Positions 1-7,555 of a stretch of 64,000 bases of DNA are shown piece by piece; position 1 is the stretch's first letter, and each line of letters begins with the position of its first letter. This stretch comes from Lachnospiraceae bacterium XBB2008 (GTDB lineage: Bacteria > Bacillota > Clostridia > Lachnospirales > Lachnospiraceae), in the NCBI GenBank assembly GCA_900102235.1, contig FMVL01000006.1, positions 124,001 to 188,000 of the forward strand. Direction: 5' to 3'. A program made the position numbers and the translations under genes. The notes under the pieces were generated by a model, which ran no database searches, was not told the origin of the DNA, and saw nothing but the letters and a program-made list of their open reading frames with translations.

Positions 1-1094
1 ACCTCGATGCACTTGAGTTCATTAAGAATCTGAATAACACGATATCGCGTGACTTTCCCGGTGTCATCACGATAGCGGAGGATAATTCCGCATGGCCTCA
101 GGTGACCGCAAAAGTATCCGACGGCGGTCTGGGCTTCACGTATAAATGGAATATCGGATGGAGAGACGATTATCTCAGATACATCGCCAAGGATCCCCTG
201 TTCAGAGGAGGAAGCCACAACGATCTGACTCTGAGCATGGTATATTGCTATTCCGACAGATTCGTTCTGCCCCTCAGCGTGGACGATGTCAATGACCGTA
301 AACTTTCTATCGCATATATGATGACTCATCCCGGCATCAAGCTGATGAGCTGCGGCCTGGATAAGAGCAGAGGTAAAAAAGACGGTACCGATAAGCTGGT
401 AAAAGCACTTAACCAGTTCTATACCAAACATCCGGCACTGTATGAACTCGATGATGACGAGAACGGATTTGAATGGATCAACTGCATGGATCAGGAGCGT
501 TGTACCCTGTCTTATATCCGTAAGAGTTCCCGTAAGAGCGACCTGCTCGTAGTGGTAGCCAATTTCTCCGGGATAGAACAGGAGATGAAGGTCGGCGTGT
601 CCGTTCCCGGCAAATATACACGCATATTCAATACCGATGCGGCTGCATACGGCGGTTCGACCAAGGGAAAGGAACAGGCGATCTACACCATAGATGATGA
701 TGTGGATTCCAGACCTTATTACTTCCCTGTAACGATCCCTGCCGCAAGCCTGTCCGTATTCGGATATGAGCCTTTTGACGAGAACGACAGGGAATATATG
801 CTGGGACTCCAGGTAGAGGCCAAGAAGAAAGCCGATGAGGCCAAGGCCGATGCCGAGAAGGAGAAAGCAAAGGCAAAGGCAGCCCAGAAGAAGGCCGAAA
901 CCGAGGAAAAGAAAGCAAGAGAAGCAGCCGAAGCAGCCGAAGCGGCACGCATCAAGGCTGAAAAAGAATATGAAAAAGCTCAGGCAGAGCTTGAGAAGGC
1001 ACGGATAGCCATGGAGAAGGCAAAAGAAGCCGCACAGCGCGCGGAACTTGCTGCCCACAGGCTTAAAGTGACCGAAGAAAGCATGAAGAAGTAG
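1..1094 (+). CDS. GlgB-like 1,4-alpha-glucan branching enzyme homologue, C-terminal part, probable altered active site
   Basis: The gene begins before the window; the reading frame is open from base 3. The visible part matches the end of the GH13 catalytic domain and the beta-sandwich of GlgB: ITIAEDNSAWP (acid/base Glu), GGLGFTYKWNIGW, then FVLPLS and MMTHPGIKLM. Family members normally read FVLPLSHDEV and then about 25 residues containing MPGD and KFANLR. Here the text is FVLPLSVDDVNDRK, so the conserved His is Val and that segment is missing. The usual GQEFGQ..EW block reads SCGLDKSRG. From about base 816 the protein continues for some 90 codons as a Lys/Ala/Glu-rich heptad-like coiled coil absent from ordinary GlgB. 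malQ follows 13 bp downstream. Family membership is clear. Loss of branching activity is inferred; a scaffold or glycogen-binding role is possible. Confidence 0.85.
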   Translation, partial: LDALEFIKNLNNTISRDFPGVITIAEDNSAWPQVTAKVSDGGLGFTYKWNIGWRDDYLRYIAKDPLFRGGSHNDLTLSMVYCYSDRFVLPLSVDDVNDRKLSIAYMMTHPGIKLMSCGLDKSRGKKDGTDKLVKALNQFYTKHPALYELDDDENGFEWINCMDQERCTLSYIRKSSRKSDLLVVVANFSGIEQEMKVGVSVPGKYTRIFNTDAAAYGGSTKGKEQAIYTIDDDVDSRPYYFPVTIPAASLSVFGYEPFDENDREYMLGLQVEAKKKADEAKADAEKEKAKAKAAQKKAETEEKKAREAAEAAEAARIKAEKEYEKAQAELEKARIAMEKAKEAAQRAELAAHRLKVTEESMKK

Positions 1095-1107
1095 GAGCGT
1101 ATCCGTA

Positions 1108-2637
1108 ATGAGAGAGAGCGGGATTTTATTTCCGATATTTTCCATTCCGTCCCGTTTCGGGATAGGGTGTTTTTCAAAAGAAGCATATGACTTCGTGGAT
1201 TTTCTGGAAGGAGCAGGGCAGGGATTCTGGCAGATCCTTCCCGTAGGTCCTACAGGGTACGGGAATTCACCGTATCAGCCGTTTTCCGCTTTTGCGGGAA
1301 ATCCGTACTTTATATCCCCGGAGAAACTTATCGAAGACGGGCTTCTTACATGGGACGAGTGTAATGCCGTAAACTTCGGAAGCGACGAGACGAAGGTTGA
1401 CTACGGTGCGATGTATGAGAACCGTGACAATCTGCTGAAACTCGCTTTTGACAGATACAAGGATAAAGCTTCGTCGGACAGCGAATATAAGTCTTTTGTG
1501 AAGAAAGAGAAAGACTGGCTGGAAGATTACGCGCTCTTTACCGCGATCAAGAAAGCAAAAGGCGGGGCTTCCTGGCTTGACTGGGAGGATGATCTTAAAT
1601 TCAGAAAACCCGATGCGACAGCAAAGATCAAAAAGGAACTCGGCGAAGAGATCGACTTCGTATATTTCAAGCAGTATATGTTTGATAAACAGTGGAGAGC
1701 GCTTCGCGAGTATGCCAATGAAAAAAACGTCAAGATCATAGGCGACCTGCCTTTCTACGTATCGCTTGACAGCGCCGACTGCTGGGCACATCCCGAAGTC
1801 TTCCAGATGGATAAGAAGTTAAATCCCAAAGTCGTGGCAGGCTGTGCTCCCGACGCTTTTTCCCGCACCGGACAGCTCTGGGGCAATCCCATCTATGACT
1901 GGAAGGGAATGGCAGGAAACGGGTATGACTGGTGGGTACGCAGGATCAGGAGAAACTATGAATTCTATGATGTGATCAGGATCGATCATTTCCACGGATT
2001 CTGTGAATACTATGCCGTGCCCTACGGCGATGAGACCGCCGAGAAGGGTAAGCTCAACAAGGGCCCCGGAATGGATCTGTTTAATGCACTTAAGGCACAG
2101 ATCGGGGAACTGAAGATAATAGCTGAGGATCTCGGTAACAATACGCCCGAGAACGAGGCGCTGCTTAAGGAATCCGGATTCCCCGGAATGAAGGTCCTGC
2201 AGTACGGATTTACCAGCTGGGACAGCTACTATGTGAATCACAGACACATCAATAACTGCGTGGTCTATACCGGAACACATGACAATACTCCCACTCGTGC
2301 CTGGGTCGAGGAGATCAATGACGGAGAGAGGGCTTTTTGCAGGAATTATATCAACTCCCAGAACTCCGATTACGGTCAGCTCGTATGGGATATCATCAGA
2401 GAGGCATACAGATCCGTGGCCGATCTATGCATCATACCTCTCCAGGATTATCTGTGTATGGGCAGAGAAGCCAGACTCAACACGCCGGGTACATCCGACG
2501 GAAACTGGGAGTGGAGGCTTCGTCCCAACTTCCTTTCGGAAGATCTGAAAAAGAGCATCCGTGGGCTCGCTGAGATATACAGCCGCATCCCCAAGGTGTC
2601 CGAGACAGAACAAAAAGAAAAAGAGAAAAAGAAATGA
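1108..2637 (+). CDS. malQ: 4-alpha-glucanotransferase (amylomaltase, GH77)
   Basis: This cytoplasmic disproportionating enzyme moves maltodextrin segments between 1,4-alpha-glucans. The 509-residue length is normal for a short bacterial MalQ. GH77 signatures are intact: GPTGYGNSPYQ near residue 50, IGDLPFYVS in mid-protein, nucleophile Asp293 in VIRIDHFHGF, acid/base Glu340 in IAEDLG, and transition-state Asp392 in GTHDNTPTRAW. The C-terminus is a short Lys/Glu tail (TEQKEKEKKK). An AGGAG element lies about 10 bases before the ATG. The gene follows the GlgB-like gene closely and overlaps the next gene by 4 bp, so the three are probably one alpha-glucan/galactoside operon. Confidence 0.95.
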   Translation: MRESGILFPIFSIPSRFGIGCFSKEAYDFVDFLEGAGQGFWQILPVGPTGYGNSPYQPFSAFAGNPYFISPEKLIEDGLLTWDECNAVNFGSDETKVDYGAMYENRDNLLKLAFDRYKDKASSDSEYKSFVKKEKDWLEDYALFTAIKKAKGGASWLDWEDDLKFRKPDATAKIKKELGEEIDFVYFKQYMFDKQWRALREYANEKNVKIIGDLPFYVSLDSADCWAHPEVFQMDKKLNPKVVAGCAPDAFSRTGQLWGNPIYDWKGMAGNGYDWWVRRIRRNYEFYDVIRIDHFHGFCEYYAVPYGDETAEKGKLNKGPGMDLFNALKAQIGELKIIAEDLGNNTPENEALLKESGFPGMKVLQYGFTSWDSYYVNHRHINNCVVYTGTHDNTPTRAWVEEINDGERAFCRNYINSQNSDYGQLVWDIIREAYRSVADLCIIPLQDYLCMGREARLNTPGTSDGNWEWRLRPNFLSEDLKKSIRGLAEIYSRIPKVSETEQKEKEKKK

Positions 2638-4700
2638 TCAAAAGATATAACGAGGTTGCTTTTGGCGATATCAATGTGACATGGTGGACAGATGAAAACG
2701 ATCATGTCGGTATGACTATGACACCTTTATCCATGAAGGATAAGGGTGTTTTCGTTGCCGATAACATAGAGAGTCTGGTCCAGCTCCATGCCAGAGGCGA
2801 TCATCTGCCCAACGGTTACGGGAACGGTTCGACGCTGGCTACCACTTCCGCAACGGACAGGATGCATCTGGTCAGTCAGTCGTCAGATGAGCAAGGCGTT
2901 ATCACGATACTTGAGGATGATACAGGAAGACATGTTGAGCACAGACTGTATGCTGATGAAGGATGCGAAGCCCTCAGGGTCAGTGTGGTCTTTGAGAACC
3001 GGGGAGATAAGCCGGTCACGCTTGATCTGCTTTCGAGTCTCAACTTCGGAGGCATAACTCCCTTTACCGAAGGAGACGCCTGCAATGAACTGATGCTTCA
3101 TCGCGCCTGCAGCTTCTGGAGCGGAGAGGGAAGGCTTAAGTCTGAGACTGTCGAGGAGGCCATGCTCGAACGTTCGTGGACCGGCCATGCACTTCGCATC
3201 GTCAAGTTCGGTCAGGTCGGATCGATGCCGGTCAGAGGATATTTTCCTTTTGCAGCTGTCGAGGATAAGGCAAATGATGTGACATGGGCCCTTCAACTTG
3301 CCTGTCCGTCATCCTGGCAGATCGAGATCCGTCGGAAGGGTGACAAACTGAATATGATGGCGTCGCTTGCCGATGAAGACTTCGGACATTGGGCTAAGAC
3401 CATAGGCCCCGGAGAGAGCTTCACAACCCCCGAAAGCTATGTAACGGTGGGACGCGGCGGAGTCGACAAAGTCAGTCAGCGTTTGCTGTCCGTTCATCGA
3501 AGGAACATGCCTCATCCCGATGCCGAACTTCCGGTGCTTTTCAATGAATACTGCACAACCTGGGGAGAACCGTCTCATGAGAATCTTGAGAGAATAGCAG
3601 ATCGGCTTCAGGGGCACGGAATAGACTATCTGGTGATCGATGCGGGATGGTACGGAGGAAGAGAAGGCAGAGAATGGCATAACTGCGGCGGAGACTGGAT
3701 ACCTGATGAGAAAACGCTTTTCCCGAAGGGGCTTAAGGCAACGGCCGATATGATCAGAGCAAAAGGCATGATCCCCGGATTGTGGTTTGAACCCGAAACC
3801 TGTGCTGCGGCTTCGGAAATTTTCGGGAACGAGGATATGCTCCTTAAGAGGAACGGCTATGTCATAGATACAGACAACAGACGTTTTCTGGATCTCAGAA
3901 AAGAAGAGGTCCGTGCATACCTGGATGAACGTGTCATCGGGCTGCTCAAAAAAAGCGGCTTCGGATATGTGAAGATAGATTACAACGATTGCATAGGTGT
4001 AGGTTGTGATGATCCGGACAGCCTCGGAGAGGGGCTCAGGCAGAATATGCAGGGAACGATCGCATTCTTCAGACGCATGCGGGAAGTTATCCCGGATCTT
4101 ATGATCGAAAACTGTGCTTCGGGCGGTCACAGACTCGAACCGTCATTAATGGCGGTTTCCGATATGGCTTCTTTTTCCGATGCGCATGAATGCCCCGAGA
4201 TCCCGATCATTGCGGCGTCGCTGCATCGTCTGGTACTTCCTTCTCAGTCGCAGATCTGGGCTGTACTTCGGGCGAAGGATGATATCCGCAGGATCAATTA
4301 CTCCATCATCAATACTTACCTGGGCGTGATGTGCCTCTCGGGCGATATATATGACCTGAACGATGAGCAGTGGGAGAAGGTTGATGAAGGGATAGAGTTT
4401 TATCGTATGGTAAGCCATCTGATCCGTGACGGTATATCCGAGTTTCACGGAGAACTGTCTGAGAGCTGGCGTCATCCGGAAGGCTGGCAGGCCATTTGCC
4501 GCCACTGCGGGGATGAAACGCTGAGCGTCATCCATACATTCGGAGGAGAACATCCGGAGAAAGTCACTCTGCCTGTCAGAGGCAGCCGGATCCGAAGGAT
4601 CATGTGCAGTGAAGAAAACTGCGTGACACTTAACGACGGCCTGCTGACAGTAGAGCTGAAAGCACCTTTTGAGGCTGTTGCCGTTTATACAGCCGGATAA
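2634..4700 (+). CDS. Alpha-galactosidase, glycoside hydrolase family 36
   Basis: The 688-residue protein has an N-terminal beta-sandwich followed by a TIM barrel with GH36 hallmarks: CTTWGEPSHEN, DAGWYGG, GLWFEPE, the nucleophile Asp449 in VKIDYND, and ENCASGGHR. The probable acid/base Asp516 lies in SFSDAHECPEIP. There is no signal peptide, so it should act in the cytoplasm on imported galactosides such as melibiose or raffinose. Its start overlaps the malQ stop as ATGA, which implies translational coupling. Specificity within GH36 cannot be read from sequence alone, and the SFSDAHE variant belongs to a subgroup distinct from classical RafA. Confidence 0.88.
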   Translation: MIKRYNEVAFGDINVTWWTDENDHVGMTMTPLSMKDKGVFVADNIESLVQLHARGDHLPNGYGNGSTLATTSATDRMHLVSQSSDEQGVITILEDDTGRHVEHRLYADEGCEALRVSVVFENRGDKPVTLDLLSSLNFGGITPFTEGDACNELMLHRACSFWSGEGRLKSETVEEAMLERSWTGHALRIVKFGQVGSMPVRGYFPFAAVEDKANDVTWALQLACPSSWQIEIRRKGDKLNMMASLADEDFGHWAKTIGPGESFTTPESYVTVGRGGVDKVSQRLLSVHRRNMPHPDAELPVLFNEYCTTWGEPSHENLERIADRLQGHGIDYLVIDAGWYGGREGREWHNCGGDWIPDEKTLFPKGLKATADMIRAKGMIPGLWFEPETCAAASEIFGNEDMLLKRNGYVIDTDNRRFLDLRKEEVRAYLDERVIGLLKKSGFGYVKIDYNDCIGVGCDDPDSLGEGLRQNMQGTIAFFRRMREVIPDLMIENCASGGHRLEPSLMAVSDMASFSDAHECPEIPIIAASLHRLVLPSQSQIWAVLRAKDDIRRINYSIINTYLGVMCLSGDIYDLNDEQWEKVDEGIEFYRMVSHLIRDGISEFHGELSESWRHPEGWQAICRHCGDETLSVIHTFGGEHPEKVTLPVRGSRIRRIMCSEENCVTLNDGLLTVELKAPFEAVAVYTAG

Positions 4701-4912
4701 AGGAATGTAAGAATCTTATCGAGGATGGTCACTGTATCCGGAAATGTCTTGAACCACCAGTCTTCGGTCACTCCGCCGCCGTGAAGAAGATAGAGTATAT
4801 CGTATTTTTTCGAGGGATCATATCCGTAGGGGAGATATACCCAGGCACCTTTCTTCATGGGTCTGCTGTCGCCTTCATCATAAGTGAAAGTGTCGTACTC
4901 GAATCTTTCGAC
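4685..4912 (-). pseudogene. N-terminal remnant of a putative esterase (esterase D / feruloyl-esterase-like)
   Basis: Reading the minus strand from 4912 to the stop at 4685 gives about 75 codons bounded by stops, with no start codon at the 5' edge. The peptide contains KKGAWVYLPYGYDPSKKYD, then ILYLLHGGG and EDWWF, as at the start of alpha/beta-hydrolase esterases of the CE1/esterase-D type (HGGG forms the oxyanion hole). The Gly-X-Ser-X-Gly elbow and the rest of the catalytic domain are absent. It lies just beyond the end of the 2-hydroxyacid dehydrogenase gene on the same strand, and its stop overlaps the GH36 gene end by 16 bp. It is probably the surviving 5' part of a deleted gene. Confidence 0.7.
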
Positions 4913-4934
4913 TTATCCCGTTATTAAAGCCCCA

Positions 4935-5903
4935 TTAATATCCGACGGACAGATCCACGAAACGCTCGGGTTTTCTTCCGGCGCAGTATAGATCCAGATC
5001 CGTAAGGAACATGTCAACGATACGTCCGACCGTATACGGCAGGGTCCATGTTCCGGCCGAATGCATGGTTATGACCAGCCCCGGACAATCCCAAAGGGAA
5101 TCGTCTGCCGGTATGGGCTCTTCCCTGAATACATCCAGAGCCGCACCGCCGAGTTTTCCTTCACGCAGCATGTTCTCGAGAGCTTTCTGATCGAGGACAT
5201 CTCCGCGCCCGACGTTTACTATATATGCGTCGGCGGGAAGAAGGCTCAGGCGTGCTGCTGTAAGGAGATCCCTGGTCTCATCGGTGGAAGGCAGGCTGCA
5301 GATCAGAAGATCCGTCTGAGGCAGTATGCTGTCCAGTTTAGATATGGGACAGATGCTGTCATACATATCGTTCGGATTGTTTCCGCGGCGGTTTACGCCG
5401 ATAAGGCTTTTGGGACCAAACGCCTTTAATCTGACAGCGGTTTCATATCCGATATCGCCGGTTCCCAGCATTGTGATCCGGGCGCCCTGTATTGAGTGAA
5501 TGGCAAGGCCGTTTTCCCATGTCCTGTTTCGGATAAGTTCAATGTATTCCATGCGCCTTCTCATGAGTTCCAGCGTGACCATGATGATATGTTCGGCGAT
5601 CGTCACTCCGTATGCACCGGATGAATTGGTGAGCATGATGTCCCTGCCTTTAAGAACATTCATAAGATGGCCGACACCGGCGGAAGGAGAGCATACCCAT
5701 TTAAGGGCGGAACCCTTGCTTATAAGGTCACTGTCCATGCCCAGATAGATCTCGGCATCAGTGATCTCGGCGGCGGCTTCTTCTTTTGAACCGCAGAAGA
5801 CAACGCTGAAACCGTTCTTTTCGGCTGCACTGCTTATCTTTTCTTTATGCCCGGGCGTGAGTGCGCTGAAATACGTTACTATTTTTTTCGATGATCCTTC
5901 CAT
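4935..5903 (-). CDS. D-isomer-specific 2-hydroxyacid dehydrogenase
   Basis: This 322-residue NAD(P)-dependent oxidoreductase belongs to the D-2-hydroxyacid dehydrogenase family. The Rossmann motif GTGDIG lies at residues 147-152, and the catalytic triad is visible as Arg233 (NVGRGDVLD), Glu262 (VFREEPIP) and His281 (ITMHSAG). The N-terminal catalytic domain carries SPSAGVGHL and NSSGAYG. ATG 5903 was chosen because AAAGGA sits about 6 bases upstream and the family sequence starts there. The frame is open further upstream, but only through a short tandem repeat. The substrate is unknown; resemblance to SerA-type proteins is general. It is the third gene of a minus-strand group headed by the Dabb gene. 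Confidence 0.88.
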   Translation of the reverse strand: MEGSSKKIVTYFSALTPGHKEKISSAAEKNGFSVVFCGSKEEAAAEITDAEIYLGMDSDLISKGSALKWVCSPSAGVGHLMNVLKGRDIMLTNSSGAYGVTIAEHIIMVTLELMRRRMEYIELIRNRTWENGLAIHSIQGARITMLGTGDIGYETAVRLKAFGPKSLIGVNRRGNNPNDMYDSICPISKLDSILPQTDLLICSLPSTDETRDLLTAARLSLLPADAYIVNVGRGDVLDQKALENMLREGKLGGAALDVFREEPIPADDSLWDCPGLVITMHSAGTWTLPYTVGRIVDMFLTDLDLYCAGRKPERFVDLSVGY

Positions 5904-5913
5904 GGTATTTCCT

Positions 5914-5967
5914 TTCTGTATCATTCGTCTTTTCTGTATCATTTGTCTTTTCTGCATCATTCGTCTT
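5914..5967. repeat. Three 18-bp tandem repeats
   Basis: Three consecutive 18-bp units (5914-5931, 5932-5949, 5950-5967) share the pattern TTCTGTATCATTCGTCTT with one substitution each in units two and three. They fill the gap between the membrane protein stop and the dehydrogenase start. Because 18 is a multiple of three, they keep the upstream dehydrogenase frame open (a KRRMIQ-like repeat peptide). Confidence 0.9.
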
Positions 5968-5979
5968 TTTGCAGCGGGC

Positions 5980-6651
5980 TTATTCATCTTTACGCAGCGG
6001 TTTTGCTATCTTTTCGTTGAAAAGATCGATCAGCGGTCCCATGAAAAATGCCGTAATTATGGTTCCCACGCCGGCTATGGTAGGGATCATCCTGACGGGA
6101 TTGCCCGCGAGGACGAAAAGAATACATCCTGCGATGACACATACGATGTCGGTGCAGATTCGGATGTATTTGAACTTTCCGAACTTCCATTTATAGGCCA
6201 TGACGATCGCCACGGCATCATAGGTCGATACACCGAGATCAGCCGTCATGTAAAGCGAAGAACCGAAACAGATGATCACGATCCCGACTATGAGACAGAC
6301 TATCCTGAATGCCATGGACGGGGCAGGGAAGATCTTTTGTAAAGAATCGTAGGTGAACTGGGTGATATAACCGAGCAGGAACAGGTTTATGAATGTTGCT
6401 ATGCCGATATTGTGCCGGTCAACGATCAGACTGAAAAGGAGCAGGACGGCATTTACGATAACATAGAGCGTACCGAAATCGATCGGGATCATTGCATCCA
6501 GACCGCTCATGAATGACTGGAACGGATCCACGCCCAATGCAGCCAGTTTAAATATGCCCACGCTGATCGCGCAGATGATGACACCCGCGAGTGACATCGC
6601 GATGCGTCTTTTTCGTGATCTGAGAAAATCCGTGAACTTATTGTTGCTCAA
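5980..6651 (-). CDS. YitT/YczE-family integral membrane protein
   Basis: The protein of about 223 residues has some five to six hydrophobic segments, with the pattern MSLAGVIICAISVGIFKLA then GVDPFQSFMSGL early, and SSLYMTADLGVSTYDAVA later. These repeated GV-P/DLG motifs are typical of the YczE/YitT membrane family of unknown transport function. The first ATG (6660) touches the GGGAGG ribosome site with no spacing, so TTG 6651, nine bases after that site, is the better start; ATG 6660 remains possible. It lies between the Dabb gene and the dehydrogenase gene. Confidence 0.75.
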   Translation of the reverse strand: MSNNKFTDFLRSRKRRIAMSLAGVIICAISVGIFKLAALGVDPFQSFMSGLDAMIPIDFGTLYVIVNAVLLLFSLIVDRHNIGIATFINLFLLGYITQFTYDSLQKIFPAPSMAFRIVCLIVGIVIICFGSSLYMTADLGVSTYDAVAIVMAYKWKFGKFKYIRICTDIVCVIAGCILFVLAGNPVRMIPTIAGVGTIITAFFMGPLIDLFNEKIAKPLRKDE

Positions 6652-6669
6652 TGTCCGCATCCTCCCTTA

Positions 6670-6975
6670 TCAGTTCACTTCGTAGTCCATGCATGTACGG
6701 GTGGCCGTAAATGGTCGTACCTTTGTATTTGCGACTTCGACATGTGTGGGATGAACGGAATAGCCCTTCAGGGATTCCTCATCCGTAAAACTTGAGTCCA
6801 GCATTACATCACAGTTTGAGGATTCCAGAGGAGCGGTATTTACCTTTATGTCGATCAGCCCCGGGATCTGACCTTTAAGTCCTTCGAGACCGTTTTTGAT
6901 GCCTTCTTTTACGGCTTCTCCTTCAGCTCCTTTGTATTCGTCCTTAAGTGTCCAGAGAATTACATGTTTAACCAT
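6670..6975 (-). CDS. Dabb (stress-responsive alpha/beta barrel) domain protein
   Basis: The 101-residue protein starts MVKHVILWTLKDEY and contains LESSNCDVMLDSSFTDEESL and YSVHPTHVEV, the usual Dabb pattern of a dimeric ferredoxin-like barrel. Family members are small cytoplasmic proteins; some are enzymes, but most have no assigned substrate. AAGGAGG precedes the ATG, and a good promoter lies just upstream, so this is the first gene of the minus-strand transcript that runs on through the YczE-like and dehydrogenase genes. Confidence 0.88.
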   Translation of the reverse strand: MVKHVILWTLKDEYKGAEGEAVKEGIKNGLEGLKGQIPGLIDIKVNTAPLESSNCDVMLDSSFTDEESLKGYSVHPTHVEVANTKVRPFTATRTCMDYEVN

Positions 6976-6996
6976 ATCGATACCTCCTTTTTTCTA

Positions 6997-7025
6997 ATCA
7001 TACACGGCAATCGGGGTGTGTTCAA
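6997..7025 (-). promoter_or_regulatory. Sigma-A-type promoter for the Dabb operon
   Basis: On the minus strand TTGAAC (7025-7020) and TATGAT (7002-6997) are separated by 17 bp. The expected start point lies just before the AAGGAGG ribosome site of the Dabb gene, giving a short leader. Confidence 0.75.
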
Positions 7026-7188
7026 TCAGGTCAGGCACGTGTGCTGAGTTATTTTGCGGATAAAGGTGAAATAAGACCGTCTATTATGTATGGCCGGACA
7101 TTTATTATTTCGCTGCCGGGGACTATCCTGTATATAACAAAAGGAATAAAAGTCCCTCCGGCGGGAGAGCCGGGGAAAGGAATAAAAC

Positions 7189-7416
7189 ATGTTGACACTT
7201 ATTTTTTCGATCATACTTTTCTGGGCAGTCTGGAAGATAGCGATCCTGGGAATTAGATTTACATGGGGGATCTTTAAATTCATCTTCTCGGTAGTTTTGT
7301 TCCCGGTCGTACTTATCGGCATTTTTGTAGCAGGACTTGCTTATGTGGCCATACCGGTAGCGATCGTGGTCGGACTTATCGCACTGATCACCGGTAAGAC
7401 GGCAACAGTGGTATAA
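7189..7416 (+). CDS. Small hydrophobic membrane protein of unknown function
   Basis: This 75-residue protein is almost entirely hydrophobic, with two to three membrane segments (LTLIFSIILFWAVWKIAIL, then FSVVLFPVVLIGIFVAGL and IPVAIVVGLIALI). AAAGGA lies about 8 bases before the ATG. I do not recognise a family. No convincing promoter was found in the 160 bp upstream. A terminator lies about 50 bp downstream, so it is probably monocistronic. Confidence 0.7.
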   Translation: MLTLIFSIILFWAVWKIAILGIRFTWGIFKFIFSVVLFPVVLIGIFVAGLAYVAIPVAIVVGLIALITGKTATVV

Positions 7417-7465
7417 ACGGGACTCACCTCCTAAACTTAATATGTTCTCCTTTTTCCAAACAGAA

Positions 7466-7512
7466 GGCTCCTTTGACTTAAATAGTCAGAGGAGTCTTTC
7501 TTTTATTATTTT
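7466..7512 (+). terminator. Rho-independent terminator
   Basis: GGCTCCTTTGACT pairs with AGTCAGAGGAGTC across a five-base loop and is followed by a T-rich run from 7497. It ends the transcript of the small membrane protein gene and precedes the GGDEF/EAL gene. Confidence 0.85.
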
Positions 7513-7515
7513 ATG

Positions 7516-7524
7516 TGGTATGCT
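7516..7524 (+). promoter_or_regulatory. Candidate extended -10 promoter for the GGDEF/EAL gene
   Basis: TGG directly followed by TATGCT forms an extended -10 element placed between the preceding terminator and the start at 7556, with a predicted leader of about 25 bases. No good -35 is visible. Confidence 0.4.
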
Positions 7525-7555
7525 TAAAGTAAGATCGAAGGGGAGGAGCGGATTT

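Noticed and set aside
3309-4130. 273-codon open frame on the minus strand inside the GH36 gene
   Set aside because: It is antisense to a gene with intact GH36 motifs, has no ribosome site and no recognisable protein pattern.
5904-5987. N-terminal extension of the 2-hydroxyacid dehydrogenase
   Set aside because: It is only the 18-bp repeat read in frame; the family sequence and a ribosome site begin at 5903.
7442-7555. Longer N-terminus for the GGDEF/EAL protein
   Set aside because: The segment contains a strong terminator and has no ribosome site; GGGGAGG stands before ATG 7556.
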